From contig OY752144.1 of NCBI GenBank assembly GCA_963573315.1, forward strand, positions 372,001-436,000: a stretch of DNA of 64,000 nt. Direction: 5' to 3'. This DNA is from Entomortierella parvispora. Lineage: Eukaryota; Mortierellomycota; Mortierellomycetes; Mortierellales; Mortierellaceae. A model generated the notes under the pieces. That model was given only the letters and a program-made list of their open reading frames with translations. It was not told the origin of the DNA and did no database searches. Positions 22,516 to 35,397 of the stretch are shown here, piece by piece (positions within the stretch are counted from its first letter, which is position 1; each line of letters begins with the position of its first letter). The position numbers and the translations under genes were made by a program.

Positions 22516-23943
22516 ATGCACAGGATACTCTCCATCTCTGTACTCTCACTCACCTTGGCTGTCCTTAGTGTCCTTGCCAAGGCCGCCAGCAAGGACTCGA
22601 TATATGCCACCCCTCATCCTGCACACAAACACCAGGATTTCAAACATCGTCATGATCAGCCTATCATTTCGGACTCGCTCTTTCCAGACCAAAAGACCGC
22701 CACCCCAACTGACCCCGTAACACACAAGGAACCATGTCCTCGAGGATGCGTACACCATGGCGATGGGTTCTATCTCGCAGTGACATCCGTAGGCGACGGA
22801 TATCCTCGAGTCCAGTACACTTGTTCGCATCCGAACCATGCCCAGGCAACTCACGACGGCTCGGGAGCTTGTTCCCACCCAGACCATCACCATGGAGCTG
22901 AACGTCATGCCAGAGCCGGATTCTTGGACCCCGACTATGTACACAATCCTGCAGATCCACAGCCAGAGCCGACGCCGGCTGCACATGCTCAACAAGAACA
23001 ACAGAGTAGGCACGGAGACTCTCTTGGCTGCGGTGAGGGCTCGACTCTTTACTCGGACCTGCACATTACTGCTTGCACAAAACGCCACAACCACCCAAGT
23101 CAACAGGACGATGGATATTCATTTCTTTCTCAGCCTTCGGCAAGGGATCAATCACAACATGGAGCCACGTTCAGCCCACATGAACGAACTTCCGAGGACG
23201 ATTCTGAGCTTCATACAACGACCATGACCTACAGTCATGACGACCATCCGCCTGTTCGATCAGTCCAACTCACGGAGGATACCATCGTACATTCGATATC
23301 ATTGGTCGGACACCATCAATATATTCCACACAATGTTCACGACGATTGGGACCACCATCGGTACTATGGAGAGGACGGTAATAATCTGGAGAGAATGCCT
23401 AGTATCGTAGACGACATGACAAAGCCAGAGCCGATCGTATCGATCGCCGCACCCACTTCCAACCCAGTACACCACGATTCAGCATCTGGAGAATCTCATT
23501 ATAGGCACGACATCGCAGACCGCAAGGCTCATCGAGGTGAGGAAGAAAGGGCAGGACCACCAGCTCCTATTCCCGAGCCAGTACCAGCGACCTCTACGAC
23601 AACTGGATCGGGAATGAAGGAAAGCAACAACAACGGCCAGCGCTACTCGTCCCATTATATTACACACGAGACGGTTCGTCGTCATGAGCAGGAGCTGAAG
23701 CCTCTGAAGAAAGGAGACGACCAAAGGTTCCGGACGATAGTGCATCGAGTGACGACGTTGATCATAGAGAAAGAAACGATTGTTCGGCCTCCTCAAGCGA
23801 CCCCACATTCGCATCATGATCAGCACTACAGCAAAGACGACCATATCATGTTTGATGCAGGAGTGGAAGGAGACATGATAGTGTCGATTGCGCACGATGA
23901 ACACCACCGCCGGCAAAAGAGCAAGAGCAAGGATGAACTTTAG
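22516..23943 (+). CDS. Histidine-rich secretory-pathway protein with C-terminal KDEL, function unknown
   Basis: I do not recognise a family. One uninterrupted frame encodes 475 residues. The start is the ATG at 22516, which begins a clear signal peptide (hydrophobic core LSISVLSLTLAVLSVLA, likely cut near AKA). The last four residues are KDEL, the ER-retrieval signal, so the protein is probably soluble in the ER lumen. I count about 52 histidines (roughly 11%), many as HH, HHH, DHH and HxH. Six cysteines lie between residues 74 and 187, including CPRGC and two copies of CSHPxH at 103-108 and 119-124. There is no membrane segment after the signal peptide. The C-terminal third has a more protein-like block (YITHETVRRHEQELKPL, RTIVHRVTTLIIEKETIV). 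Composition suggests metal binding, but that is inference; a chaperone-like or disordered role is also possible. The KDEL could be a chance ending. Confidence 0.75.
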   Translation: MHRILSISVLSLTLAVLSVLAKAASKDSIYATPHPAHKHQDFKHRHDQPIISDSLFPDQKTATPTDPVTHKEPCPRGCVHHGDGFYLAVTSVGDGYPRVQYTCSHPNHAQATHDGSGACSHPDHHHGAERHARAGFLDPDYVHNPADPQPEPTPAAHAQQEQQSRHGDSLGCGEGSTLYSDLHITACTKRHNHPSQQDDGYSFLSQPSARDQSQHGATFSPHERTSEDDSELHTTTMTYSHDDHPPVRSVQLTEDTIVHSISLVGHHQYIPHNVHDDWDHHRYYGEDGNNLERMPSIVDDMTKPEPIVSIAAPTSNPVHHDSASGESHYRHDIADRKAHRGEEERAGPPAPIPEPVPATSTTTGSGMKESNNNGQRYSSHYITHETVRRHEQELKPLKKGDDQRFRTIVHRVTTLIIEKETIVRPPQATPHSHHDQHYSKDDHIMFDAGVEGDMIVSIAHDEHHRRQKSKSKDEL

Positions 23944-24120
23944 TTTTTTTTTCAAACAATAGAAACACGCGCGATTCACACGACTCACCGCGTCAATGTG
24001 ACGTGCGATTTGTACGGGATTTTTTTTTTTTTTTTTCTTGTTGATCCCTTTTACTTCATTCTCTTTTTCTTCATCCCTCATTCTCACCTCTCCACTCCTC
24101 CCTACCCGACATCCTTCCGA

Positions 24121-26279
24121 ATGAACCGATATATCCCCGCAGAATACCGCCAGAACCTGAGTAAATACAAGTACTCAGGTGTGGACGAGTCCCTTGTCTC
24201 GAAATACCTTCTCGGCCCATACTGGACAAAGCTCGTGACATTCTTTCCTCTGTCCATGGCGTATGTTCTCCTCCCCCCCCCTTTTCTTTCATCCTTCATT
24301 GCATCATTGAAACGAACTGGGAATGTGCCCAGGAATATGAGTCCACCTTGGAAGTTAGCCGCCGACATGAGAAGAGTCTGCATGCTGATCCCAGTTGTAA
24401 TTGTTGTTCGAATCTACCACTAGTCCAAACACGATCACCGGTCTTGGTTTTCTCTGCGTGGTTTTCAACCTCTTGACCATGTTTTACTTTACACCCGACA
24501 TGAGCGGTGTCTGCCCGTCCTGGGCTTATTTCAGGTAAAACGCCTGGATAACGTCGTTGGCGGGAACAATTGATCATGCAAGGGTTCAGCCAACTAACAC
24601 AATGTGAATCGTTTTGTTTGTTTTTGTAGTTTTGGAATTGGCTTGTTCGTCTACCAGTCCTTGGACGCCATTGATGGAAAGCAGGCTAGAAGGACAGGAA
24701 CCTCTGGGCCTTTGGGAGAACTGTTTGATCATGGTATAGAACCAATAGTAGAACCCATAACAGGATTGACAACCTCTTAGCAAATTCGCTGACTTTTTTT
24801 CTTTTTTTTTTTTACCTTTGTTATTCTTTTCCCGTGTGCGATTGCCTTGCCAACAACAGGATGCGATGCCCTCAACACTTCGGTAGGTGCACGATTTGAC
24901 TTGAGAGCAGCATGTGGAATAAGCACGGGGGAGGGGGAAAAAACAAGAAAGAGCGTCTCCGCCACTCTGTCCAGCGCGTGTGTTTTTTGACTTTTCCCTG
25001 CCCCCCAAAAGAATTTAAGGTTGGCGGCAAAGTTGCCCCCTTCCTGGGACAATCGATGGATCGACAACCCACTAACGCTGCTCGCTCGGCTTGCGGCTTA
25101 TTTTCCTCCCTGTCCTGTCCTGGTCAATGTAGCTCGAAGTCATCCTTGCCGCGAATGCCTTGCAATTGAACCAGAGCTGGTGGACCATTCTCTCTCACTT
25201 TTTGAGTAAGACTGGTTGGCTGTCGCGCACACGACAGAACGCCATCGGACATGATGATCCTGTTTGGACCAATTGATTATTTTGCTTACCCCCCTCTTCC
25301 CTTGTCTTGTTTTCCATAGCCCTCGGAAACTTTTACCTGAGCACATGGGAGGAATATCACACTGGAACTCTGTACCTGAGCGCCTTTTCAGGACCAGTGG
25401 AGGGTATCTTGATGATTGTTCTTCTTTATATTATCACCGGGTTCACTGGACCTCAGATCTGGGTTCAGACTCTCCGCTCTGCATTCGGACTGGCACCCGA
25501 GTTCCTGCCCTTTATCCCTGATATTCAGGTCAACCACTTCTTGGTTGCCTTTGGTACCATTGGTCTTGTCGGAAACATTGCCACTGCGTAAGAAAGATTT
25601 TCTCGCCTTCCTGTCATAGTGCACGGTAGATGTACACTCTAGAAACTAACCGACAAAGTTCCTTTTTTTAATTGACTACAGCTTCCAGCATGTGATCAAG
25701 GCCCGTCGGGACAAGAACTTGCCCATCGCTCCAGCATTGATCGGCGTTACTCCTTATATCGGAATGTCCTTGGTCGCGTACGCCTGGTTGGATGCCTCAC
25801 CTCACATTGTCAACCAGCACATTGTTCCCTGGATCCTCTACATTGGATTGTCGTTCGGATACACTGTGGGATTGATGATCACCGCCCATGTTACCCATCA
25901 ACCCTTCCCCCTCTTCAACGTCTCGTTCCTGCCCTTGATCTTTGGTGCCTTTAACGCCAACTTGCCATTGCTTGGTTTGTAAGTCTTCTCATATCTGTAT
26001 TTTCTGTTTTTCTATGTATTATTGGACAAATCACGGGCCTGTTGCGTTTGTTGGTGACTATCGTTAACCAGATTCTCGAATTTTTTTTGTCTGTGTCAAT
26101 TTCAATGGACCGATAGCGAGAGAATCTTTGGATCGCACATGGAGGACATTTACTTGTGGAGCTGCTTGGCGTTCTCAGCGGCTGCGTATGCTCATTTTGC
26201 AATCAACGTCGTTAACGACCTGTGCGACTACTTTGATATTTGGTGCTTTACCATCAAGCACCCCAAGAAGACCGAATAA
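24121..26279 (+). CDS. CPT1: CDP-alcohol phosphotransferase: choline/ethanolaminephosphotransferase
   Basis: It transfers phosphocholine or phosphoethanolamine from the CDP-alcohol to diacylglycerol, the last Kennedy-pathway step, in ER/Golgi membranes. Eight exons (introns 24261-24423, 24535-24629, 24734-24859, 24883-25132, 25206-25319, 25588-25681 and 25979-26116) give 392 residues in frame; one exon is only 23 bp. The CDP-alcohol phosphotransferase motif DG-x2-AR-x8-G-x3-D-x3-D is complete: [20 protein letters not shown] followed by GCD (residues 99-121, Asp99 to Asp121). Multiple membrane helices follow (for example [12 protein letters not shown] and [15 protein letters not shown]). Length matches yeast Cpt1/Ept1. 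Choline versus ethanolamine preference cannot be read from the sequence. AATAAA overlaps the stop codon. Confidence 0.93.
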
Positions 26280-26818
26280 AGAATACTTTTTTCCCCCTTT
26301 GAAACACAGTTCTGCCGCTCGTAGTTTGCACTACAGAGAGAGAGAGAGAGAGAGAAGAGAGGGGAGGACGTAGTGCGATTGTGAAAACTAGGTCAGGGGT
26401 CGAATACCCTCACTTTCCAAACACGGTATCATACTTCTACATGTCGATTGTTGGGGCCGTCATATCGGCGCCGTTCATCGATAGGACGACACTCAAGTGC
26501 GGAGTGAAGGCATTCAATGCTTGCCGGATGGCATCAATGGGCTTGGTTTTGACCGCGTCCGAGACAGCTTGAATCAATGGGTACATGCTGTCCAAAGAGT
26601 TATCGCTTGGTCGGTCGGATCTCCGAACCTGTAGATACCAAGGCATTGACGCCACATTACCCATGTATTTGTGGGATCAACAAACACTAGTGTGGTGTTC
26701 CTCCCTATCCCTCCGATCTTTGAGGGGGAAAAGGAGGACGTCCATCTGGCCCATAACAAAAGAAGACGGCACGACAATCCATAACAGTTTGGTTTATTGA
26801 TGAGAATCACTTCTTTGT
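26280..26818. other. Convergent 3' region between CPT1 and the RasGAP-Sel1 gene
   Basis: It contains an (AG)n run at about 26336-26357 and the 3' ends of two convergent genes. Short open frames occur but show no protein-like composition. Confidence 0.6.
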
Positions 26819-29800
26819 CTAAATGTGACCTCCAAGAACACCTCCAGCCGTTTCCTTGTGCTTCAAATAATTGATCGAAAACTTGTCGCCCTGAGCAGCT
26901 GCCAATCCAAACCAATGCATCGCCGCTGCTACATTCTCCGGGTTGAACTTGTCAGGGCCTGAAGACGACGTTCCTTGCTGTAGCTGCTGCTGGTGAGGGT
27001 GGTGAGACTGTTGTTGATGAGGACGATGTTGTACATGGTGATAATGATGATGGTGGTGGTGCCGACTCTGCTGCTGCTGGACCACTGATGCCGGCTGCAG
27101 TGAAGAACTGAGATGCTTCGATTGACTAAAAAATCCAGCCGAAAGTCTCGAAACAGGTGTCGGCTCCAAGCACTGCTCAATATCGTGATGACCCTCTGCA
27201 AATTCCTGGTGCTGTTGTTGCTGCTGCTGCAATAACGATACAGCGGACGAGTTACTGAGCCCACCTCCCTCAGATCCTCCAGATCCGATGGATGAAGAAG
27301 TAAATGAGCCCAGGCCAGTGATGATGCCGAGTCCATTTAAGACTCCGCTCCCGAAACTGCTTCCGCTGCCACTGCCGCTATGTTGATGGCGACCTTTCTG
27401 CTGTATCGGGATACTAGCAGTGGCGCCACTCTTTCCACTGCTACCACCTCCACTGCCACCAAAAGTGCTTCCGAGCACATTGCCTTTAGGAGAAGGCGGC
27501 GTGGGAGTACTCGTTCTCACGGAAGGAGCTGCTGATCTGGCGTATTTAGAAGTCGAGATGGTCAAGACCGGAGATGGAGTCCGCCCAAGTTGGTTCAAGT
27601 ACGGCGATCCATCCACACCAACAACATGACCTATCGTAGGCGAAGATGTGGACGGGATCATAGGTAGGGACATGTACAGGATCCCCAGTTCTCTTTGAGC
27701 AACCGGATGTGATTCCTTAGCACCTATTACAGCATCAACAAAAACTGTTAGAAAACTAATGTATTCCTCGTGAAAGAGAGAAAAAAAAGAGAGTGCGAGA
27801 GAGAATTCTTACCAATAGTAAACAGGCGAACAGCCTCGGCCATGCGAACCCTTTCCTCATCATCTTGAATAATCGGCCGACTTCCACTCTTGTCAGTCTC
27901 ATCTTGAGAGCTCTCAGTGTTCTCGCCCACCTCCACAAGCTGCAACCCCTTCTTGACCACATACTCGACCACACCCTTCTTCAGGCTCCCAATGGCCATG
28001 GTCATGTCCCAAAACGCCTTGCCATCGTCTCGAAGATCCAAGATAGAGCCCGGAATAAACGTCGCAATCAACTGCATGTCCCTCAGAAGGTTTCGAGGAC
28101 GTAGTACGTGGGGCTGACGGAACAGCTTCTCAATCTCGTTCACAATCGCATCAGTTCCTGGCGTGAACGTTCTTGGCAAAAGAGGCTCATCTCTCATCGC
28201 ACCCGTTGACATAATGTTGTCCCCTGGGCGACCACTGACACCAGTACAATAACTGGAGGGAAGAATTGGGCTAGAGCATGAGTCAGGGTACGATAGCGAA
28301 GCGACAATCAATAGCTCCAAGGCAAAGAGATGACCCAGTTTCTGGTATGGCGACTTCGCGTTATTGAATTGCTCGATAGTCGACTGATACGCCTCCGCTA
28401 GATCGTACGGTTCCAACTCAGCAACACGGATCGATCCTGAAGATTTTGATGACTCGAGAGGTTGGTGCCTGGATTCAAAGCTCAGCAGACTCTTTCCTGA
28501 ACTGGAAGGTCGTGGGGTTGCTTCACAGAATGTCTCTTGACGGTAGTTGGACTGCCGAGGAGTCCTCATTTCGCTTCCTGAGAGCGGTCGGTCGGATATC
28601 TGTTGCTGCTGCTGCTGTTGCGTCATCGAGCCCAAACTGACACTGCTCCGGAGAGTCCTGTTTTCAGAGGCGGAAGAAAGGGCTGACGCTAAGCCCGACG
28701 ACGGTCGAGATCGCTGTGGAGGAGCATTTGCGGACTCCAGGCCATGGTGTGGGTCATCTGCGTAGCGATGATCGGTAATATCCAACAACTCATCCTCAAT
28801 GTCCATTTGACCAGCTCTCATAAAATCCTCGTCATCCTCACATCTTCTGGCGTTATCGACAGCCGAGCTCATCTCTTCCAAAAACTCTTGAAACCAATGA
28901 TCAGCCTCGACCTCCCCAAAGAGATCAAGCCATTCCGAGAGTACAAAACTCGTCAGCCGGAGCTGGACTCTCTTGAGAAACTCGGGCATATCCTTGGGTG
29001 CACTCGGGGCACTCTGGTGTGGAGAGTAAGTCGAGGACATTCCTCCGTGAGCATTAGAACTTGAGATGGAAGAGCTGACTCCATGTGCTGCAGTCGAAAA
29101 AGGCGGACGGTACAGTGCATATGTTGGACCAGTCGGGAAAGCATAGACAGAGTCGGGATCCTCGGCCATGAAAGGTAAAGGTTCCTGTACGCTCTGAGAG
29201 AGGCCATTAAGGCTTTGACGGAGTGTCGTCCTGGAGTGCCCTGTTGAACCGGTGTTATTGCTGGGTGCGCTATGAGATGCCTGAGTGTTGGACAAAGAGC
29301 TGCCTGCTTGGTTTCCTCCAGATGAAAAAAAATGGCTTCCTGTCGCAGTTGGTACTGACGAGGCATGTCCACTCTTGAAGGAATTGGCAAGGAATTCCGC
29401 TACGCCTGACGTGCCACCGGATTTAGCGGCCGGGACAGGATCGGACGGCCCCATGCCGGGGACAAATTGCCCATTATACTTTTGAACCTCCTTTGCGAAA
29501 AAATCGCCTCCACTGACAGTAAATGATGGCATCTGCTGTATTCCAGCTCCTTGGATACCGGTTCCTCCAAGTCCTATGCCTCTGATGACCGACTCGACCT
29601 CCATGCAGAAGCGAAGGAAAACATCATCGCCTGGCAAAAAGCTGTAGATCCCCGTATCTGAAATCCAACGATGAACAGCCTCCACTTCGCGAGCATCCAT
29701 GTTAAAGTCAGAGAGCTCACCCGTCATCTCATTCTGTGTGCCATGACCACCAATAGAGCCCATTGAATTGTAGCTGCTTGTGAAATGGGCAGGCTGGCGC

Positions 29801-32800
29801 TCCTTGACAAGACCGAGGCTGCTCTCTTGGAAAGGCAAAGATCGTGCGGTCACATTGTCCATGTAGGTGCTAAAACTGCTGCGTCTGCTCTTCGAACCTC
29901 TCAGGATGTGGATGGGTCCAGAGTTGCCGCTGTGTCTTCGAGAACCCGTGTCGATCAGATAACTTGAGTTATCGCCATAAATAGTCTGCGAGTAGTGGTC
30001 CCCACAGTTTCCTCGGCAGTTTGGGTGATCACATTTTGGTTTCCCAGCCATTCCCAGCTTGGAATCAGAGTCTTCCAGACAAACACCTTCGCCAAAGTAT
30101 CGATCCCACTCTTCTATAGGTTGATATTTCCTGAGCGACTCATGGTTCAACCGACTGAGGATTCGAACGACTCCCAGAGACCGATCAAAAGCGCGTGAAG
30201 TCCGGACGCAAGTTTGATAATACATCTTGATTCTGAGCGAAGAAAGGACCTCACGTTTCCGATCTATTGCCCCTACAACTCTTTGGTGCCAGGTATGAGC
30301 ATATCCTTCCCAGATAGTCCTTCCCCGAGACCGTCCCAAGCGATGCTCCAGGCGGTGTTTGATCGGCATGGCCAAGAGATAAATTAGCTTGGAGCTATCG
30401 AGGTGTCTCAAAGTTGTCGAGGAATCAAGAACTCGCAGTGCATGGTGAAAGCCTATCGCAGCCGCATGGTTGCCATGGATACGAGCCTGCTCTACACCTT
30501 GCAGCAGCAGGGAACGGATACTGTTATGACCATGTGTCTGACCGACGGCCCGGTGGCTGTTTCCAAAGGGTGTCTGAGCCAGCACGTCATACTCGCGTAG
30601 GACTCGAAAGATGGATCGTGCCACAGTTCTGACATCCTCTGGAAAATCTGCTTCTGAATGAACTGTTTCGCGAATCCTTGTCTTCCAAGCGCGGTCTGCG
30701 GCAGTCTTTTTGAGTACTGATAATTCGCTATGGCCGCCCCTTGATCCAGTTGGCTCCGTTCGATGGCCCTCGTTCTGCTCTCCTGGGTATGGAATTGATT
30801 TGGTTCCTGATTCTGCTGTGGAAGACAACATTTGGCTGCTATTCACGCGCAGAATTGATATTCCCTTGTCCTCTGCTGCTGCTGCCGAGGCTTCCGATTG
30901 TTGCAAGAGAGCGCTATCCTCGGAAGAGATCATGGACTCCCCATCCGACTCATTCATGTTAAATCCGAGATCGATGCTGGTATCCCCTTCGCTGCGACTA
31001 AAGGCAGAGTCCATTACTTGGTCTACCAATATTGGCTTGGTGACAGTAACAATTCTGGATGGTCCACCGGCTGTAGAACTTTCCATCATCATGGCCATGC
31101 AAGATGGAGCCATCGCTAGTCCTGATTCCACCATTCGATCGCCAAGGTCACTATCTGCTTTTGTGTACTGGACGTAGGCCAAGGCCCAAGGTTCTCTCAG
31201 TGGTGGAAAATTTGAGTTGCTCTGTGCCCAAGGAAACTCTTTTATCGGTCCTGCTTGGAATCGTTTCAGTTCTTGAACAGCAGATTTCAACTCGGGGAGC
31301 AGCGATTCGTCAGTCCAATGCTCTGTCACATGTGGCGAAGATATCTCTGCAGACCGAAGAGATGATATGGAGGTTGTTGAGGTGGCGCTAAGGGTTGGTG
31401 AGATGGTGGTTTTCTCAGTTGAACAGGTGACAGGTTGGGAGGACACCGAGCCTCCAACACAGCTGGTAACTTCCACCGTGGCCGTTTTAGGGGAGACTAC
31501 CTGGCCAGGTTTGATCCCAGAGAGAGAGAGAAAGGTCGAGGACTCTGCTGGGGCCGTAGGGTATTTTTCGAGGGGTAGAGTGGGTGGAAGCTTTGATTTG
31601 AAGGGCAGGGAGACTGATGCTGCTGCAAAGAACGGGAAGCTTGGCGAGGATCTTTTGTGTGTCCTAGTGGCTGCATGTGGGTGACTCGCGCCAGAAGTGG
31701 CAGTTGTAGAGCTGTTGTTGGAGGCTGCTGCAGCCGTCCGCATGGCGGTCAGGTATGTAGGTGGCGTCTCGGAAGAGGTTCTCGCTCGAGTGGAAACAGA
31801 CCCCTTTCCGTTGAAACTGCTCGACCGGGTCATTGATGTAGCGGATCCGGAACTAGAAGCGGAACTGACCGACCGAAGATATGGACACACAAAGTAGAAA
31901 AGAGTCGTGAAATCAGATGGGCACAACAGCAAGACTGGTGTCACAGTAGGCCCTTTGAACGGATCGTGCTGAATTCTCTCTGGCATAGGTCCTGGTGTTG
32001 ACAACTCCGCGATAGACTTGAGGGTATAATACGGCTCGTCGCCTTCGTTGGTCGCCGCAGACGTGAATTTGCTTACAAATAGATTCACTTTGTCCCGGAT
32101 TCTTACGTCAATCACAGGAGAACGCGACTCCCTGGAGTTGAAGATAATGCGATCAGCGATAATACCAGGAATACGAATAATGACAAATTCATTGAATTGA
32201 ATACATACCATCCGGGCACGGGGTTAAGAATGCTTGTTACATAGCGATACAGTCGTTGGTGTGTTGTATACAAAATACTCTGTCGCTGCCTTTCCGTAAT
32301 GAATACTTCTTGCATCATCCCATACGTCTACAAGCGAGTAGCAAGTAAGCAGTGTTATTACAACCTGTCCAAGAATCCTTCCGAATCAAAAATAGAAAAA
32401 ATCTGTTACCTCAGGGTAGGCAATACACTTGTTCATGAATCGGTAAAAGAAAAACTTGACAATAATGATCAAGGATGCGTACGGCTTGGTCTTCTCGTCA
32501 ATCTCGTCAAATATCATGCGGGAGAGCTCAAAGATACAAGGCGGACTAAATTCATTCAGTGCATCCAGGATCTTTAAGCACGCCTCGACATAGAATTCTT
32601 CGATGACGGCTTGTCGTTCCGACCTTTCCACGTGTGCCCTGGGGCGAGTAGGATCCACCGTGCTCATTCGATCGCCATCCTTAAACGAGCTCCCATATCG
32701 ATGCTGCTGCAGGTTTGTTGGATCGGTTATATCTACCTTCATGATCGGGGCGCTGGGCACCCTTCCAAGAGGCTGGGCAAATTGACCATAGATAGCAGGT

Positions 32801-34254
32801 ACAATGTTTGCATTCAGTTCATCGTCTGTAAACCCTACGAGCGTGGACTCTCCTCTGTGAACGATATCCATCAATGTACGCTCGAAATTTGCTTTTATGC
32901 GGCTGGATTGTTGCCACTCCGATTGCGCCACATATCGTTCCAGAATGTCCGTCATCAATCGTTCGCCCTTCTTGTCTGTCAAAAGCCCAGAGAAAATGGA
33001 CTTTAAGACTTTCGCTCGCAAGTTGTGTTCGCGTTCAAAGGAAGATGGACTGAACAGGTTGCAAAGTATAATGTGGACGAGGTCCTGGCCATTGACGAAA
33101 TTCGGTACACTGCCATGGCTATGAGGTTGTTGTCGGTCCTGTGACGTTGACTGGTTGAGAGGTGAGGGTTGCTGTGTGGAGTGACCAGGAGCATTCTGCA
33201 TGCTGTAACCTCTTTCGCGTGAGACTCGGCTGCCTACATGGCTGTAGGCCTGCGCAGTCGCCCTGTCTGGAGAGAGTAGTGTATCTAGCTCTTGCGACTG
33301 TAGATTCCTGAATGCGGTGGCCAGCACCATCGGATCGGTCCTGAGTCGATGGAGAAAAGATAATATGGCGGAGGAGGATGACTGATTCATCATATCGAGA
33401 AAGCTGGGTCGTGGGTGAGGATGCGCCAAAGTATGGTGTAGAATACGCTCTGTCTCTTCGTGGGTATAGTTGTAGCAAGAGATGAATTCGCTCCTGCGTT
33501 CTGGCTTTTGCTTGTTCTTGAATGCATCATGAGCATGGTCGTAGGCGAGATCGAGACCTCTGGAGACTCTTGCGGCGAGGGATAGCCCCAAGAGATGCGC
33601 ATGAAGTTGGAGAGATTGATGAAAATCTTTTTGCTTCGAACTCTTGTCCAGGAGAAACACTTGAAGAAGATCGTGGATAGTGGGATGCTCTGGAAAACAG
33701 TAGTCCCCAAAGAAGAGCGGGTCCATGGCCGGCACAACTGGTGTTTTTGATTTGGATGTGGCAGCAAAATTTCGATGAGTCGATGAAGAAACTGGTCTGG
33801 AGGAGGATCCTTTGCTACTTCCTGGACGCGAGGTGTCGGAGGGCGGTACTTGTGAGATGTAGGGATCATGCGTTGGTGTCGCCCGTGGTTGGGAATCAGA
33901 GGCCGACAAGTTTGCGGGATGAGGCTCATTCATTGAAGCGGGTGCAGGACTTGAGGAGAGCGAGGAAGATGACGCGGAAGGCGAAGTACAAGAAGTCATG
34001 AACGATCCCGAGGACTGCAGCGAGGAAGACGCGGAGAGCATGGTCGATTTCGAAACAGTTGCGGTGACGGTGGTTGAGGGCAGCAACGTTGCCGAGTCGA
34101 CGGACGATGTCCGCCGTGAAAGAGGTATCGGATCAAGGGGAGAGTCGCTTGTGAAAGTGGAGGCCGACCGCGAAGCGCGCATGCCGCCTGCTGTGCTGGG
34201 AGGTGAAGTCATGAAGGGTGCCCTTGTGTCCTGATGTGCGTCTGCGATCTGCAT
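26819..34254 (-). CDS. Large RasGAP-like protein with C-terminal Sel1-like repeats
   Basis: Four exons (introns 27724-27812, 32132-32208 and 32328-32409) give 2395 residues with all phases matching. Residues 1-160 are Ser/Thr/Pro-rich. The helical region from about 195 to 660 ends with IIIVKFFFYRFMNKCIAYPE and TYGMMQEVFITERQRQSILY, which resembles the conserved FLR-F-x-P-A-I/SPE helix of RasGAP domains, though with FYR instead of FLR. An arginine finger cannot be placed with confidence. Long disordered Ser-rich stretches alternate with helical blocks (RTVARSIFRVLREYDVLAQT; LLRDMQLIATFIPGSILDLR). Near the end are two Sel1-like segments (FTIGAKESHPVAQRELGILY; AAAMHWFGLAAAQGDKFSIN) separated by a Gly/Ser/His/Gln-rich insert. 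A Ras-family regulator is the best guess, and function is not established. The 4.3 kb exon 3 is unusual here. Confidence 0.7.
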
Positions 34255-35397
34255 AACAGGCTGGTCGAAAACGGGCGCAGGCGCGGTAGTTGCTTGGTTA
34301 GCGGAGGATAGAATGCACGTCTGTCAAAGGATGGCTTGATCTACACATGGACAAAAGGAAAGAAGGCAACAATGGTCGGATTAGCAGCGTTTCTTCTCCT
34401 CGGACATGCGCCTTGTGCTGTCTGATCTAGACCGGGCAGCTTGCACTGCACTGTGCAGGGCGGCGTGGTTGACAAGAGAGCAAGATAGGGGATCGTCAAG
34501 ACAGCACAAGAGACACAGGGGGTGGATGTGTGGGTGTATGGGGAGTGGGGGTGTGGGATGGGCAGTGTTGCAGGTCAGAAGGATGCTCCAAGGGCGGTTT
34601 GACGAAACGTTGCGCCTGCGCTCAATCGACATTGTTCGCGTTCATAAAGATCGATATCCATCCATGGCCCCGCCTCTGCCCCCTGTCTCTTGTCCGCCTG
34701 CTTCGGAACCAGGCTCTTTGGAGGCGAGTGTTTTGTCATTGCGGGTCCTAAAGGTCGAATGTCATGCCACCGACAATGCACTTCCAGCCACAGTGTCCCA
34801 ATGGTGGGGAGATCAGTCGCCATGTCTCCAAGAGGCAAAACTTTTTCCATTCTCGCTCTCACTCCACAGTGCTGTTTCTGACGTTTGTAGCTCTAGTTCT
34901 ATGCTCCTGCACTCCTGCGCTCCTGCGCTCCTGCGCTTTGTTCCTGTCCATGACCAGCGCGCATATGCCCACATGAGTCTTCTTTGCTCCGACAATGCTG
35001 AGTCCAGCTATTAAAGTTGTTCCCGAGAAGGCGGACAACACGCGAGAGGCCACATGGCTGGGTAACTCGACGCACCTGAGTAATGTCGTGGGCAAAGCTT
35101 CGCAATTCAGAGAAGAAGAAAGGACGGTGGTGAAGAGACAACAAAGGAAGGCACAGAATGGAAAAAGGTGAGTGGAAACAAGAAAATGAAAGGGAAAAAA
35201 GGGAAGGAAAAAAAGGGCCTTTGATCTCGTGCAGTGACAAAAAAACAAGGACGAACCTTGTGCTCCCTCCGCCCATCCATGGACGCACTTGTCTCGCTAC
35301 TAGTCCCCACACCATCGTCATCCTCCCCCTTCCGTCTGTTCCCATAGTAGCTCCATGACTTCTGTATTATTCACATGGCTCAAATGTATATGATGCG
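34255..35397. other. 1.1 kb intergenic region upstream of the RasGAP-like gene
   Basis: It holds the promoter and leader of the RasGAP-like gene and the 3' end of the helical protein gene. Features are a short CTCCTGCGC tandem repeat (about 34903-34935) and A/G-rich low complexity at 35105-35220. No convincing gene is seen. Confidence 0.6.
34903..34935. repeat. Short tandem repeat of CTCCTGCGC (about 3.5 units)
   Basis: Three perfect 9 bp units are preceded by one variant with A for G at one position. Confidence 0.8.

Noticed and set aside
30130-30170. GATTCGAAC resembling a minus-strand tRNA B box
   Set aside because: It lies in a long conserved-frame coding exon and lacks surrounding tRNA structure.
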